From NCBI RefSeq assembly GCF_017908595.1, contig NZ_JAGKTL010000004.1, forward strand, positions 1 to 64,000: a stretch of 64,000 nucleotides of DNA, read 5' to 3'. Below are positions 27,717 to 36,311 of the stretch, piece after piece (the stretch's first letter is position 1; every line of letters begins with the position of its first letter). Source of the stretch: Rhodothermus bifroesti (GTDB taxonomy: Bacteria > Bacteroidota > Rhodothermia > Rhodothermales > Rhodothermaceae). The notes beneath the pieces are model-generated. The model searched no databases. It had not been told where the DNA came from and saw only the letters and a program-made list of their open reading frames with translations. Made by a program: the position numbers and the translations under genes.

Positions 27717-28577
27717 TTAGGCTGGGCGCAGCTTTTTGAGCTCTTGTAGCAGCCAAACCAGTGCTTCTTCCGATAGCCCCAGAAAGTGCTGCACTGAAGT
27801 GCCCACAGCTAGCCACTCAGCTGCAGGAGGTTGGTGCAGCATCTGGCGCACCAGATGCTGGGCTGCCATCAAGACGGCCAGGTATTTAACCGTAACGTCA
27901 GCAGCCTCGGCCTGGTAGTAATCGATCGGATCATGATGTCGCAAAATAGCTTGGCAGAACTCGGCAGGCAGTTTCCAAGCACGGGCAAGCAAAAAACCTG
28001 CAGCAGCGTGGTCCGTACGCAAGCGCTCACGCTCCACCTCAATTAATGGGCGCGCGTCGGCTTCGCGCTCTGCTGCTTCGTAGACCCCCGCATACTCCGG
28101 AAAGCGGCGTAAAAGCAGCGGCATGCCACAGTCGCAGAAAAGCCCCAGCGTATAGGCCTCTTCTTGAGCCAGGGCCCGGCTTGCACGGGCTACCAGTGTT
28201 GCGGCGTGCGCCATCCACTCAGCCCGGCGCCAGAACCACTCCATCAGCGTCCCTTTGGAGCCGCGGAAAGCCTGATGCAAAAGCAAAGCGGTAACCAAGC
28301 TGACGATATTCCGCATTCCTAACAGACGCACAGCGTGGCCGATATCCACCACAGGCCGTGATAAACCAAATAGCGGAGAGTTTACCAGCTTAAGCGTGCT
28401 AGCTGCCAGTGCAACGTCCTCACTTACAAGCCGGGCAATACGCTCCAGGTTCGGCTCTGGTCGATTCTGCTCTTCCAGCACTTCAACCAATAGCGCAGGG
28501 CGCGGTGGAATCAGTACACCACGCAAAATCTCCTCGGTCTGCGCGACATCCAAAGCACGCTGCGTATCCAGTTCCAT
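27717..28577 (-). CDS. HDOD-domain signalling protein
   Basis: 286 residues. The HDOD domain covers about 20-215: IPPRPALLVEVLEEQNRPEPN, then VSEDVALAASTLKLVNSPLFG, then AVRLLGMRNIVSLVTALL. The metal-binding His/Asp residues of true HD phosphodiesterases are mostly absent, as usual for this group. HDOD proteins serve as scaffolds in signal transduction and stress pathways. It lies 3 bases from folB on the same strand, and is convergent with aguA with only one base between them. Confidence 0.88.
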   Translation of the reverse strand: MELDTQRALDVAQTEEILRGVLIPPRPALLVEVLEEQNRPEPNLERIARLVSEDVALAASTLKLVNSPLFGLSRPVVDIGHAVRLLGMRNIVSLVTALLLHQAFRGSKGTLMEWFWRRAEWMAHAATLVARASRALAQEEAYTLGLFCDCGMPLLLRRFPEYAGVYEAAEREADARPLIEVERERLRTDHAAAGFLLARAWKLPAEFCQAILRHHDPIDYYQAEAADVTVKYLAVLMAAQHLVRQMLHQPPAAEWLAVGTSVQHFLGLSEEALVWLLQELKKLRPA

Positions 28578-28580
28578 AGC

Positions 28581-28997
28581 TTAGCGTCGGGACATGTAGA
28601 CCACTTCCGCTTGGTCACAGGCTCCACCAACCGGGGGATTGGGTTTACGTACGGTAACCGCAATTGCTTCAACTATTGGATAGGCCTCCAGAATATGCTG
28701 GGCAATCTGGTAGGCCAAACGTTCAATGAGGTAAAACTTATTCCCCGTTACCAGTGCATGTACCAATCGATAGACGCCCTCATAATCAACGGTTTGGGAC
28801 AGGTCGTCTGTTTGAGCAGCCGCTTCTACATTAAGCTCCATGGCCACATCTACCTCATAACGCCCACCAATCCGATGCTCTTCTTGCGTAATGCCATGGT
28901 GGGCATAAAAGACCGCATTGACCAGGCGAACTATACCCCGAGACTGCCCTGATGCGACGGGGATGGGCTCAAGTGCACGCGTGGCTTCGGGGTGCAT
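28581..28997 (-). CDS. folB: Dihydroneopterin aldolase
   Basis: 138 residues. The core starts at GIVRLVNAVFYAHHGITQEEH, with the pterin-binding Tyr-x-x-His segment, and continues through the RYEVDVAMEL strand. Further on are SQTVDYEGVYRLV and LIERLAYQIAQHIL, where the Glu recognises the pterin. It cleaves 7,8-dihydroneopterin to hydroxymethyl-dihydropterin in folate synthesis. The N-terminal 20 residues are longer than usual, so a GTG or ATG further in could be the start. No other folate gene is adjacent. Confidence 0.92.
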   Translation of the reverse strand: MHPEATRALEPIPVASGQSRGIVRLVNAVFYAHHGITQEEHRIGGRYEVDVAMELNVEAAAQTDDLSQTVDYEGVYRLVHALVTGNKFYLIERLAYQIAQHILEAYPIVEAIAVTVRKPNPPVGGACDQAEVVYMSRR

Positions 28998-29029
28998 ATG
29001 GGCACGTTAGAAAATGGGACCCGTACGTT

Positions 29030-29065
29030 AAAAACGGGTAGCCGGAGAACGCGGCTCCGGCTACC
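29030..29065 (-). terminator. Terminator after the YqjD/DUF883-like genes
   Basis: An 11-bp perfect stem (GGTAGCCGGAG / CTCCGGCTACC on the minus strand) with a 7-base loop is followed by CG and TTTTT on the minus strand. It lies about 60 bases downstream of the 222-aa gene's stop. Confidence 0.88.
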
Positions 29066-29125
29066 TGATGCAAGATACGATGCACTGCTGATCAAGAAAC
29101 AGGCCGAATCCATTTTTTGCACAAA

Positions 29126-29794
29126 TTAGCCAATTCGGCGCATCCAGTCATTGAGTTTCTTGAGTGTTGCAGCTGCAGCAGCCGTTGCGGCTACGCTCAA
29201 CAACGCTTCGGCCGTAGCCAAACCACGTTGTGAAGCACGCTTGACACGCTTGGAGGTATGGCGCGCAGCTGCCTCAAGCGTTTCCGTGGTCGTTGCGGCT
29301 TGTTGGGCCAGAGCTTTGCTTAGCGCCTCGGCTTGCTCACGCACGCGCTCAGCAAGCGCAGCGGCCTGATCTGGTAGTTCTTCCTGAAGCGCACGGGCCC
29401 GCTCAGCTACAGTTTCCCCCAAGGTACTCATTTGTTTGGAAAGCTGACGCCGCAAGCGCTGTGCTTCCTTTTGGGCTTTTTTGGCCAGCTTAGCCGCACT
29501 GCGCCGCGCCCGTTCACTTAAAGGCGGCGGAGACGGTGCTGCAGCCAGTGCAATCAACCTGCCTGTTGCAACGCCAGCTCCTAAAGCCAGGAGCAAAGCT
29601 AAGGCCGGGTTCTGTGCGATCCAGTCGCGGGCGCGCTGCGCAGCAGCCTCTGCATCTAACCGCGCAAGCTGTTCCCGCAGTCGAGCTAGCGCCTCATTAA
29701 GTTCCTTACGTGTTTTTTCATAGGCATCTACCAGCGTACGCGTGGCGTTTTCTTCTGGCTGCGCCACGGACTGTTGTTTTTCCATCCTTGCCAT
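29126..29794 (-). CDS. YqjD/ElaB (DUF883)-like helical membrane protein
   Basis: 222 residues. It opens with a charged coiled coil (about 15-60, ending AAQRARDWIAQNP). A glycine-zipper membrane helix follows at about 63-85 (LALLLALGAGVATGRLI). A long Ala/Arg/Glu-rich helix then runs to about 195, and a second Ala-rich stretch comes near the end. The N-terminal half resembles ribosome-associated membrane proteins of the YqjD/ElaB group; the C-terminal extension does not and is apolipoprotein-like in pattern. A ribosome site GAAGGTGAG lies before the ATG. It probably shares a transcript with the 69-aa gene upstream. Function unknown; a membrane or ribosome anchor in stress or stationary phase is a guess. 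Confidence 0.7.
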   Translation of the reverse strand: MARMEKQQSVAQPEENATRTLVDAYEKTRKELNEALARLREQLARLDAEAAAQRARDWIAQNPALALLLALGAGVATGRLIALAAAPSPPPLSERARRSAAKLAKKAQKEAQRLRRQLSKQMSTLGETVAERARALQEELPDQAAALAERVREQAEALSKALAQQAATTTETLEAAARHTSKRVKRASQRGLATAEALLSVAATAAAAATLKKLNDWMRRIG

Positions 29795-29818
29795 AGCTCA
29801 CCTTCAATCAAATTACGT

Positions 29819-30028
29819 TTAGCGACGCCAAAGCACTCCTAAAAACACCCCTAGCGCGAAAGCGCCCAGCACGGCAGCGACCTGATGCGTCCGCACCCAT
29901 TCCAGCGCTGCCGCTACACCCGACGTCGCCGCTTGCTCCAACTCTTCCAGCGGCGAGCGTTCCTGTTCCGATGCAGCAGAAGCACCGCTGGTCTTGGGTT
30001 CTTGAACCGGACGTTCTTGCTGTGCCAT
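29819..30028 (-). CDS. Small YqjD-like membrane protein
   Basis: 69 residues. A polar, disordered N-terminus is followed by an acidic helix (SPLEELEQAATSGVAAALEW) and a C-terminal glycine-containing membrane helix (VAAVLGAFALGVFLGVLWRR). This ends like the tail-anchored YqjD/ElaB proteins. A strong AGGAGGG ribosome site lies 6 bases before the ATG. It is 24 bases upstream of the 222-aa protein of similar build, so the two may act together. Confidence 0.7.
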   Translation of the reverse strand: MAQQERPVQEPKTSGASAASEQERSPLEELEQAATSGVAAALEWVRTHQVAAVLGAFALGVFLGVLWRR

Positions 30029-30239
30029 AAGACCCTCCTGTATTTTTCGTGGAACGATTCGCGGACTTGACCTTTCTGGCCAGAGTTTCTGCTTATTTTT
30101 CTAATGAAGTGCCCAAACGTTCCGTCCAGCAGCGTGCAATTACAACTTTATTAACACCCCGCTTCTTATGCACAGACAATTTGATATGGGCATGCGACGT
30201 TTTTTCTTGCGATCCCAAGCGCTTACAACCCAAGGCGTC

Positions 30240-33224
30240 ATGCGGCGATGGTATTTACTGTTTGTCCTATTTTTTAGCCCATCCCTTTGGGCGCAACCAA
30301 AGCCGTCGACAGCTGAGCTGGCGTTTTCACAAGCGCTGATGCTGCATCAAGACGGCTTTTACGGCCAGTCGGCCCTAGCGTTTGCGCGCTATCGCCAGGC
30401 CTACCCTACCGATAGCCGAGCAGCTGAAGCTCTTTTCTACGAAGCTGAAGCGCGCCTGGCCCTAGGCCAAACCGAAGAAGCTGCTGCCTTGCTGAACCTG
30501 TTTGCAGCACGCTACCCTAATCATCCCCTTACCTATGAAGCCCAGCTGGCGCTAGGGAAGTATTTTTATGATACCGGTGCCTATGAAGAGGCACGGCAGG
30601 CCTTTAGCCAAGCGTTGCGCGCAGGCGTGCCCGAAGCATTGGCCGCACGCGCCTTGTTCTGGATGGCGGAATCGGCTCAGCGCTTAGGACGCCCCAGCGA
30701 AGCCGTTGGACACTACCGCCGCCTGGCCGATACCTACCGCACCTCACCGTGGGCGCCACGCGCGCTGCTGGCTATGGCCTACACGCAGGTGGAAATGGGC
30801 AACTACGCTGAAGCAGCACGTACGTTTGAGCTGCTGGCCGCCCGCTATCCCGACGCGCCTGAAGCCCAACACGTCGGCTTGGCCTTGGCACAAGTCTACT
30901 ATGAACTGGGTGACTACCGTCGCGTCGTCTCGGAAGTCGAGCGCCAATTGCCTAACCTCAAGGGCAACGACCTAGAACAAGCATGGCTGCTTTTGGCAGA
31001 ATCCTATAACCAGCTGCGCAATAGCGAAAACGCTATAGTCTATTACCGCCGCGTGCTGGAACGCCAAAATAGCCCCTACTACCGACGCGCACTCTACGGC
31101 CTAGCCTGGAATTACTATCACCAGGGGGTCTACCAATGGGCTGCCGATCACTTCCAGCAAGTCCGTGAATCCGGGCACGACTCGCTGGCCATGCGCGCTA
31201 CCTACTACGAAGCCGTCAGCCGCAAACGTGCTCAAGACCTCCCACAGGCATTGGCTTTGTTTGAAACGTTCGTGCGCGAGTGGCCCTCAAGTCCCTTGGC
31301 GCCTTATGCCCAATACGAACAGGCCATGCTGCACTATGAAATGCGGCGCTGGGAAGAGGCACATCAAGCCTTCGACCGGTTTGTCCGGACCTACCCTAAC
31401 CATGCCCTGCTTGGCGATGCGTTGCGCATGCGCGGCTACACCGAAATTGCTCTGGGACGCTTCGACGCTGCCTTCAACAGCTTTGACCGGGCTGTCGCGC
31501 TCCAGGCAGCTTCCCCGCGCCTACGGGCCGAAATCGCCTTCCAACAAGCTTGGCTGCGCTACCGCCAAGGACAATACGCCGCAGCCAGCGAGGCATTCTG
31601 GAACCTGTACCAGCAAGACCCGCGAGGCGAAAAAGCTAGCGATGCTCTGTTTTGGGCTGCCGAAAGCTTCTACCAATTAGGACGTCTGGATCGGGCAGAG
31701 ACGCTCTTTCGCGAGTACCTGCGCAGTTTTCCCAACGGCCAACATGTGGAAGCCGCCCATTACGCGCTAGGCTGGGTTTATTTCCGACAAGAACGCTATG
31801 AAGCAGCCGCACAAGCCTTCCAACGCTTCCTGCAGGTGTACCGCCGAGGCGATGAGCCTGTCCCTTATCGACTCGATGCCTTGCTGCGCTTGGCCGACAG
31901 CTACTATGCGCTCAAGCGTTATCCCGAAGCAATTCGCTATTACCGCCAGGCCGCATCCGAAGGCGAAGATTACGCACTTTATCAGATTGGTCAAGCCTAC
32001 TATAATGCCGGTAATGCTGAAGAAGCCTTGCGTACGTTTAATCAATTGCTTACGGAGTACCCCGACAGTCCCTGGCGGGAAGAAGCCCTCTACCAAATTG
32101 GGTATATTCACTTTCTGAACCAGCGCTATGATGCTGCCATCGCTGCTTATCGACGGCTGATTGAATCAGCACCTAACGATCCGCTGGCTGCCAAAGCCCA
32201 GTATGGTATCGGCGACGCGCTGTTCAATGCCGGTCGCATGGAGGCTGCAGTGAATGCCTACAAACAGGTGCTGGAACGTTATCCCCAAAGCCCGTTTGTA
32301 GGCGACGCGGCCATGAGCATCCACTTTGCCCTGCTGGCCACTGGCAACGAAGCCCGCGCAGCCGCCTTGATCGACTCCTTTGCTACAGCCTATCCGAATG
32401 CTCCTGTAGTGGAGGAGCTGCGTTTCCGGCAAGCGGAAGCCCTCTACCGCAGCGGCCGTACGCAGGAAGCCTTGCGGCGCTTGGAAGCCTTTGTTCAAGG
32501 CACCTATTCTCCTAACCTGATGGGGGAAGCCCTGTATTACTTGGCTACGTTACAAAGCGAACAGGAACAATACGCTGCCGCGGAACGCAACCTGCAACGC
32601 TTACTCAGTGCCTATGCCGAACATCGCCGCGTACCCGACGCCCTGGCATTGCTGGGAAATATTTACTTAAAGCAGGAACGCTACGAACCTGCTTTACAAG
32701 CTTTCCGTCGCCTAGAAGCACTCGCGCCAGCCCGCTCTGGGCTGCAGCTGCAGGCGCTTTACGGTCAAAGCCTTGCCTTACTTGAACTGGGACGCCTAGC
32801 CGAGGCCCGGCAGCGCTTGGAACAAGCCCAGGCCTTGGCCCCAACCGGCAACGCGCCACCCCTGCTGCAATTGGGACTGGCAAGACTGGCCGAAGCAGAA
32901 GGGCGGCTAGAGGAAGCCGCTACGCTATACCGTAACGTGGCTAGCCGCGCTCAGGACGAAACCGGGGCCGAAGCGCTCTATCGGCTCGGCGCTCTTTTGC
33001 TACGGCGCGGCAACCCGCAGCAGGCTATCGAAGAACTTAGCCGCCTGCCTACGCTTTTTCCAGCCTATTCAGAGTGGCTCGCACGCGGCTACTTGACCCA
33101 GGCCCGTGCATTTGTGGCTTTGGGTCGACGCGGCGATGCCGCACGGCTCTACGATCTGGTATTGGCCGAATTTCCTAATACTTCCTTTGCCCAAACAGCT
33201 GCCCAAGAAAAAGCTGCCCTTTAA
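30240..33224 (+). CDS. Large secreted TPR-repeat protein
   Basis: About 994 residues from the ATG at 30240, which gives a clean signal peptide (MRRWYLLFVLFFSPSLWAQ). The frame is open back to 30168. The mature chain is almost wholly tetratricopeptide repeats, more than twenty, with units such as GQSALAFARYRQAYPTD, GDYRRVVSEVERQLPNL and QRYDAAIAAYRRLIESAPND. The organisation resembles the long periplasmic TPR proteins and YbgF-like factors of Tol-Pal and assembly machines. The next gene begins 3 bases after the stop, so translation is probably coupled. With the barrel, SPOR, TolQ and TolR genes downstream I infer a periplasm-spanning scaffold in one envelope complex. Confidence 0.85.
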   Translation: MRRWYLLFVLFFSPSLWAQPKPSTAELAFSQALMLHQDGFYGQSALAFARYRQAYPTDSRAAEALFYEAEARLALGQTEEAAALLNLFAARYPNHPLTYEAQLALGKYFYDTGAYEEARQAFSQALRAGVPEALAARALFWMAESAQRLGRPSEAVGHYRRLADTYRTSPWAPRALLAMAYTQVEMGNYAEAARTFELLAARYPDAPEAQHVGLALAQVYYELGDYRRVVSEVERQLPNLKGNDLEQAWLLLAESYNQLRNSENAIVYYRRVLERQNSPYYRRALYGLAWNYYHQGVYQWAADHFQQVRESGHDSLAMRATYYEAVSRKRAQDLPQALALFETFVREWPSSPLAPYAQYEQAMLHYEMRRWEEAHQAFDRFVRTYPNHALLGDALRMRGYTEIALGRFDAAFNSFDRAVALQAASPRLRAEIAFQQAWLRYRQGQYAAASEAFWNLYQQDPRGEKASDALFWAAESFYQLGRLDRAETLFREYLRSFPNGQHVEAAHYALGWVYFRQERYEAAAQAFQRFLQVYRRGDEPVPYRLDALLRLADSYYALKRYPEAIRYYRQAASEGEDYALYQIGQAYYNAGNAEEALRTFNQLLTEYPDSPWREEALYQIGYIHFLNQRYDAAIAAYRRLIESAPNDPLAAKAQYGIGDALFNAGRMEAAVNAYKQVLERYPQSPFVGDAAMSIHFALLATGNEARAAALIDSFATAYPNAPVVEELRFRQAEALYRSGRTQEALRRLEAFVQGTYSPNLMGEALYYLATLQSEQEQYAAAERNLQRLLSAYAEHRRVPDALALLGNIYLKQERYEPALQAFRRLEALAPARSGLQLQALYGQSLALLELGRLAEARQRLEQAQALAPTGNAPPLLQLGLARLAEAEGRLEEAATLYRNVASRAQDETGAEALYRLGALLLRRGNPQQAIEELSRLPTLFPAYSEWLARGYLTQARAFVALGRRGDAARLYDLVLAEFPNTSFAQTAAQEKAAL

Positions 33225-33227
33225 GCT

Positions 33228-34967
33228 ATGCGCCCTCTTGTCGTTTTGGGATATCTGCTCTTAGGAAGCGGATCGCTGACACTTTCAGCCTGGGCCCAAG
33301 TGACCGATACCGCCCAGGTCGTCTTGCCCGATCTGGCACCCCGCGAAATAGAGATTCGAGGCACGCTAGAGATTTCCTTTCCCTCTCTGCAGCGCCAGCC
33401 ACTTGTGGGGTTTAATCCACCACCGCTGGTACCTCAAGTCTCTCCAGACCGACAGCCTTATATTGAACCCTACTCTGAGGCGGCACGGCTTGCAGGCCCT
33501 GTTTCACTCCAGCGCCCAGTACCGCCTGCCATTGCGACCATAGGCAGCGGTCGCCCTGCCCGGGGCCTTTTTGAAGGCGCACTGGGGCGCTACGTAACCC
33601 GCAGCTTTAACGGATACCTAGAGCAATCTTTTTCCAACGGGCTAATGCCTTACGGAGCGGTGCGCTACACCGGCAGCAATGGTTTTGTACCTTTTGCTGA
33701 CCGCCCCGAAATCGAAACCCCCTACGACTTGCTCAACGTCCAAGCTGGGCTCGCCTATAGCGGCCCGGTGCATGCGGGTCTAGAAGTAGGTGGCTTTGCG
33801 CACACCTATCGCCTCTACGGCCTAGTAGAAACACTGCCGTTCGATGCCCCCCAACGCGAAGGTACAGGCGCATATGCCCAGCTATGGCTTGGTCCTTCGG
33901 CGCAGGACGATGTAGAAGGCGGCCTGGAGCTGCGCTTGAGTAGCAGCCGCTACCGCACCACCTATCCAGAAGGATTCTTCAGTCCAGCAGCCGAAACCTA
34001 TCGGCGCTTAGAGCGCCGACTGGACGCCCAAGGCCAGCTGGCTTTACCGCTCACTGCAGGCACGCTTCATTTGGATGCTCAAGGACACCTGGCCGGCATA
34101 GATCCTTCTGGCTTTTTGGAGTCGGACGTGTGGTCGCTCTCTGGTGGGGCTTCGCTTGCGCTGCCTCTCGGAAGCACACTCCAGCTTAGCATAGGCGGCC
34201 GTGTATTGGTCCTTGAGGCAACCCCTACCCGCACGCGCGCTACGTACGTCTCGCCAGTCTTAGCAGTGGACGTCTCGCTCACCCCACGTAGCCGCCTGTA
34301 CGTACGCCAGCAACCCCACCTTATACCCTACCGGCTCGATGAACTGCTGCGCGAAATGCCCATTCTTGACGACAGCGTGCTACCTCAACCCGCACTACAC
34401 ACGGTTGATCTCGAAGCCGGTAGTGAAGTGTTCTTCAGGGCTGTACGTTTGCGCGCCGCCGGTGGTTTTAGAGCATCTCCGTTTGAACGCTATGCGGTCC
34501 TGTCCCGACGTCTGGTGGGCACAGAACTCCGTTACCTTACCCAGCTCGGGTATGCCCAACAACGCCGCTACTATGCCCAGGGCGAAATTGCAATGACGCT
34601 GCCCGGTAGCCTGCAGGGAAGTTTGCGTCTAACGTACCAGCAGGTGCGTTTACCAGAAGTGGATCGCCCTGTACCGTACGAACCTTCCTGGCGAGGTCAA
34701 CTCCTTTTGGCTTATCCCTTGCCAAAACAACGGGGCTTGGTCCAACTCACCGGTAGCTACGAAGGCCTGCGCTATGCTGACCTAAGCCAAACCCAGCGTG
34801 TTTCCCCGTACTTAGATATCGACCTGCAAGCAACCTACCAGCTTACTCCTGCTATCGGCTTCATAGGTTCCTTGGAGAATCTGACGCCTGGCACTTACCG
34901 CAGTCGCTGGTTAGGCTATCCAGAGCCCCACGTATTGCTTAGTGCCGGCATGCGGATTCGCTGGTAG
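33228..34967 (+). CDS. Outer-membrane beta-barrel protein
   Basis: 579 residues. A signal peptide ends near SAWAQ (residue 24). A Pro-rich periplasmic segment (about 45-110, FNPPPLVPQVSPDRQP) leads into a barrel of alternating strands from about 120. The C-terminus (LSAGMRIRW) ends in an aromatic residue, the signal for the BAM insertase. The strands resemble the barrel of a TonB-dependent receptor (LQATYQLTPAIGFIGSLENL), but there is no recognisable plug domain. It may thus be a plug-less relative or a structural barrel. Sitting 3 bases after the TPR gene, it is the probable outer-membrane partner of that scaffold. Confidence 0.78.
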   Translation: MRPLVVLGYLLLGSGSLTLSAWAQVTDTAQVVLPDLAPREIEIRGTLEISFPSLQRQPLVGFNPPPLVPQVSPDRQPYIEPYSEAARLAGPVSLQRPVPPAIATIGSGRPARGLFEGALGRYVTRSFNGYLEQSFSNGLMPYGAVRYTGSNGFVPFADRPEIETPYDLLNVQAGLAYSGPVHAGLEVGGFAHTYRLYGLVETLPFDAPQREGTGAYAQLWLGPSAQDDVEGGLELRLSSSRYRTTYPEGFFSPAAETYRRLERRLDAQGQLALPLTAGTLHLDAQGHLAGIDPSGFLESDVWSLSGGASLALPLGSTLQLSIGGRVLVLEATPTRTRATYVSPVLAVDVSLTPRSRLYVRQQPHLIPYRLDELLREMPILDDSVLPQPALHTVDLEAGSEVFFRAVRLRAAGGFRASPFERYAVLSRRLVGTELRYLTQLGYAQQRRYYAQGEIAMTLPGSLQGSLRLTYQQVRLPEVDRPVPYEPSWRGQLLLAYPLPKQRGLVQLTGSYEGLRYADLSQTQRVSPYLDIDLQATYQLTPAIGFIGSLENLTPGTYRSRWLGYPEPHVLLSAGMRIRW

Positions 34968-35030
34968 CATTGGATTCTCATAGATTCTGTTGTAGTTTTA
35001 AAGCAATCATAAACAAACCCCCGCTGCAAC

Positions 35031-35261
35031 ATGGCCGCTCCTGCTTTAGAGGATGTGGCGCAAGCCTTAGCCGAACTGGTACAAGAAGCTCTGATGCGAG
35101 GGGAATCGGTATATGTGCCAGGAATAGGCACTTTTTCCGTCGAACATCATGGCAGTACTACCGAGCAGTTACCCGACGGACGCCTTGTGCTACACCCGCC
35201 GCGTGACGTGGTCTGTTTTACCCCAGAAGCCACGTCAGCCGAACCTGAAGCGTCCCACTAA
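35031..35261 (+). CDS. Small HU/CCDC81-like protein
   Basis: 76 residues. The core ALAELVQEALMRGESVYVPGIGTFSVEHHG matches the HU/IHF fold, where the conserved GIGTF turn precedes the beta arm. The C-terminal part (LHPPRDVVCFTPEA) fits the final strand, and the tail is acidic. It lacks the strongly basic arm of a nucleoid HU, so DNA binding is doubtful; Bacteroidota carry HU-like domains in envelope proteins. The next gene, 12 bases away, encodes another HU-like domain fused to SPOR. Confidence 0.7.
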   Translation: MAAPALEDVAQALAELVQEALMRGESVYVPGIGTFSVEHHGSTTEQLPDGRLVLHPPRDVVCFTPEATSAEPEASH

Positions 35262-35273
35262 ATGCCTTAACCT

Positions 35274-36299
35274 ATGCCTGAACCGCTGATTGTCGCCTTG
35301 GCCCAGCGCTTGGCCTGCTCTCCGGAAGAAGCCGAAGCGGCTCTCTACCAGCTTGTTGCCCGCTGGCAACAGCAATTGCAGCAAACTGGCCAAGTTGTCA
35401 TTCCAGGTTTAGGGGGTTTTTACCAGACCGCCCAAGGCCTACGCTTTGAACCTGCGGGAGCTTTAGCCCAAGCCGTTAACTATCGTTTTGCTGGACTGGA
35501 GTCCGTGACCATTGAGCCAGCAGAAGAGCAAGCCTACCGCAAAACAGAGGTTGTTCCTCCCGAGGTACCTGAAGAAACAGCGCTGGCCGAAGACATCGAG
35601 GTCACTACACCAGAGGTTTTCCCACCTTCGGAGGCGCTCCTGCAAACGCCAGAACCCGAGTCGACAGCGGTATCCTCAAACCTGGAAGACACGCTGACCC
35701 CGCCTGCAACCGAACCCCCTCAGCCCATTCCGGAAGCGGTAAAACCTGCCACTGCGCATCGCCCGGTGGAAACGTCGCCCCCGCCACGCCCACCGCGCAT
35801 CCACCTCCACGAAGAACGCACACGCAAACTGCCCTTATGGATTCCAGCAGCACTTGTTGTCGTGATCTTAGGAGCCATTGGCGTTTGGTGGCTTCTTTCG
35901 ATGCGCCCTACCGCTCCCGTTAGCTCACCCCCCATAGCTTCCCCACCGGCAAGTACTGCGATGCCTGCCGAAACCACGGCTGTTGCCACTACCCCACAAG
36001 CCGACACAGTCCAGCCCTCACCAACCCCGCCTGAGGCACCAACGCGTGGTAACTATGCCCTGGTTGTTGGTTCTACAACCAATCGGGCAGTAGCAGAACA
36101 AATGGCTGAGCAATTTCGCCAGCGCCTTGCGGGACAAGGCTTGGCGATTGAAATCGTTACAGCTCCAGCAAACGGAACCACACGCTACCGCATTGCGGTT
36201 GGACAATACCCGTCGGCCGAAGAGGCCCTCGCAGCCAAAGAGCGCTTGGGCGACTTGGTCCCTGCCGATGCCTGGGTTTTGCGACTTTCCACCAATTAA
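35274..36299 (+). CDS. HU-like and SPOR domain membrane protein
   Basis: 341 residues. An N-terminal HU/CCDC81-like domain (about 1-85) includes TGQVVIPGLGGFYQTAQGLRF. A Pro/Glu-rich disordered linker runs to about 185. One membrane helix lies at about 187-210 (LPLWIPAALVVVILGAIGVWW), then another Pro/Thr-rich linker. A C-terminal SPOR domain covers about 255-341 (NYALVVGSTTNRAVAEQMAEQF). The HU domain would be cytoplasmic and the SPOR domain periplasmic, where it binds peptidoglycan stripped of stem peptides at division sites. The HU-SPOR pairing is known from Bacteroidota. It lies 13 bases before TolQ/ExbB, so it may connect the cell wall to that motor. Confidence 0.85.
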   Translation: MPEPLIVALAQRLACSPEEAEAALYQLVARWQQQLQQTGQVVIPGLGGFYQTAQGLRFEPAGALAQAVNYRFAGLESVTIEPAEEQAYRKTEVVPPEVPEETALAEDIEVTTPEVFPPSEALLQTPEPESTAVSSNLEDTLTPPATEPPQPIPEAVKPATAHRPVETSPPPRPPRIHLHEERTRKLPLWIPAALVVVILGAIGVWWLLSMRPTAPVSSPPIASPPASTAMPAETTAVATTPQADTVQPSPTPPEAPTRGNYALVVGSTTNRAVAEQMAEQFRQRLAGQGLAIEIVTAPANGTTRYRIAVGQYPSAEEALAAKERLGDLVPADAWVLRLSTN

Positions 36300-36311
36300 C
36301 GTCACAAACCT

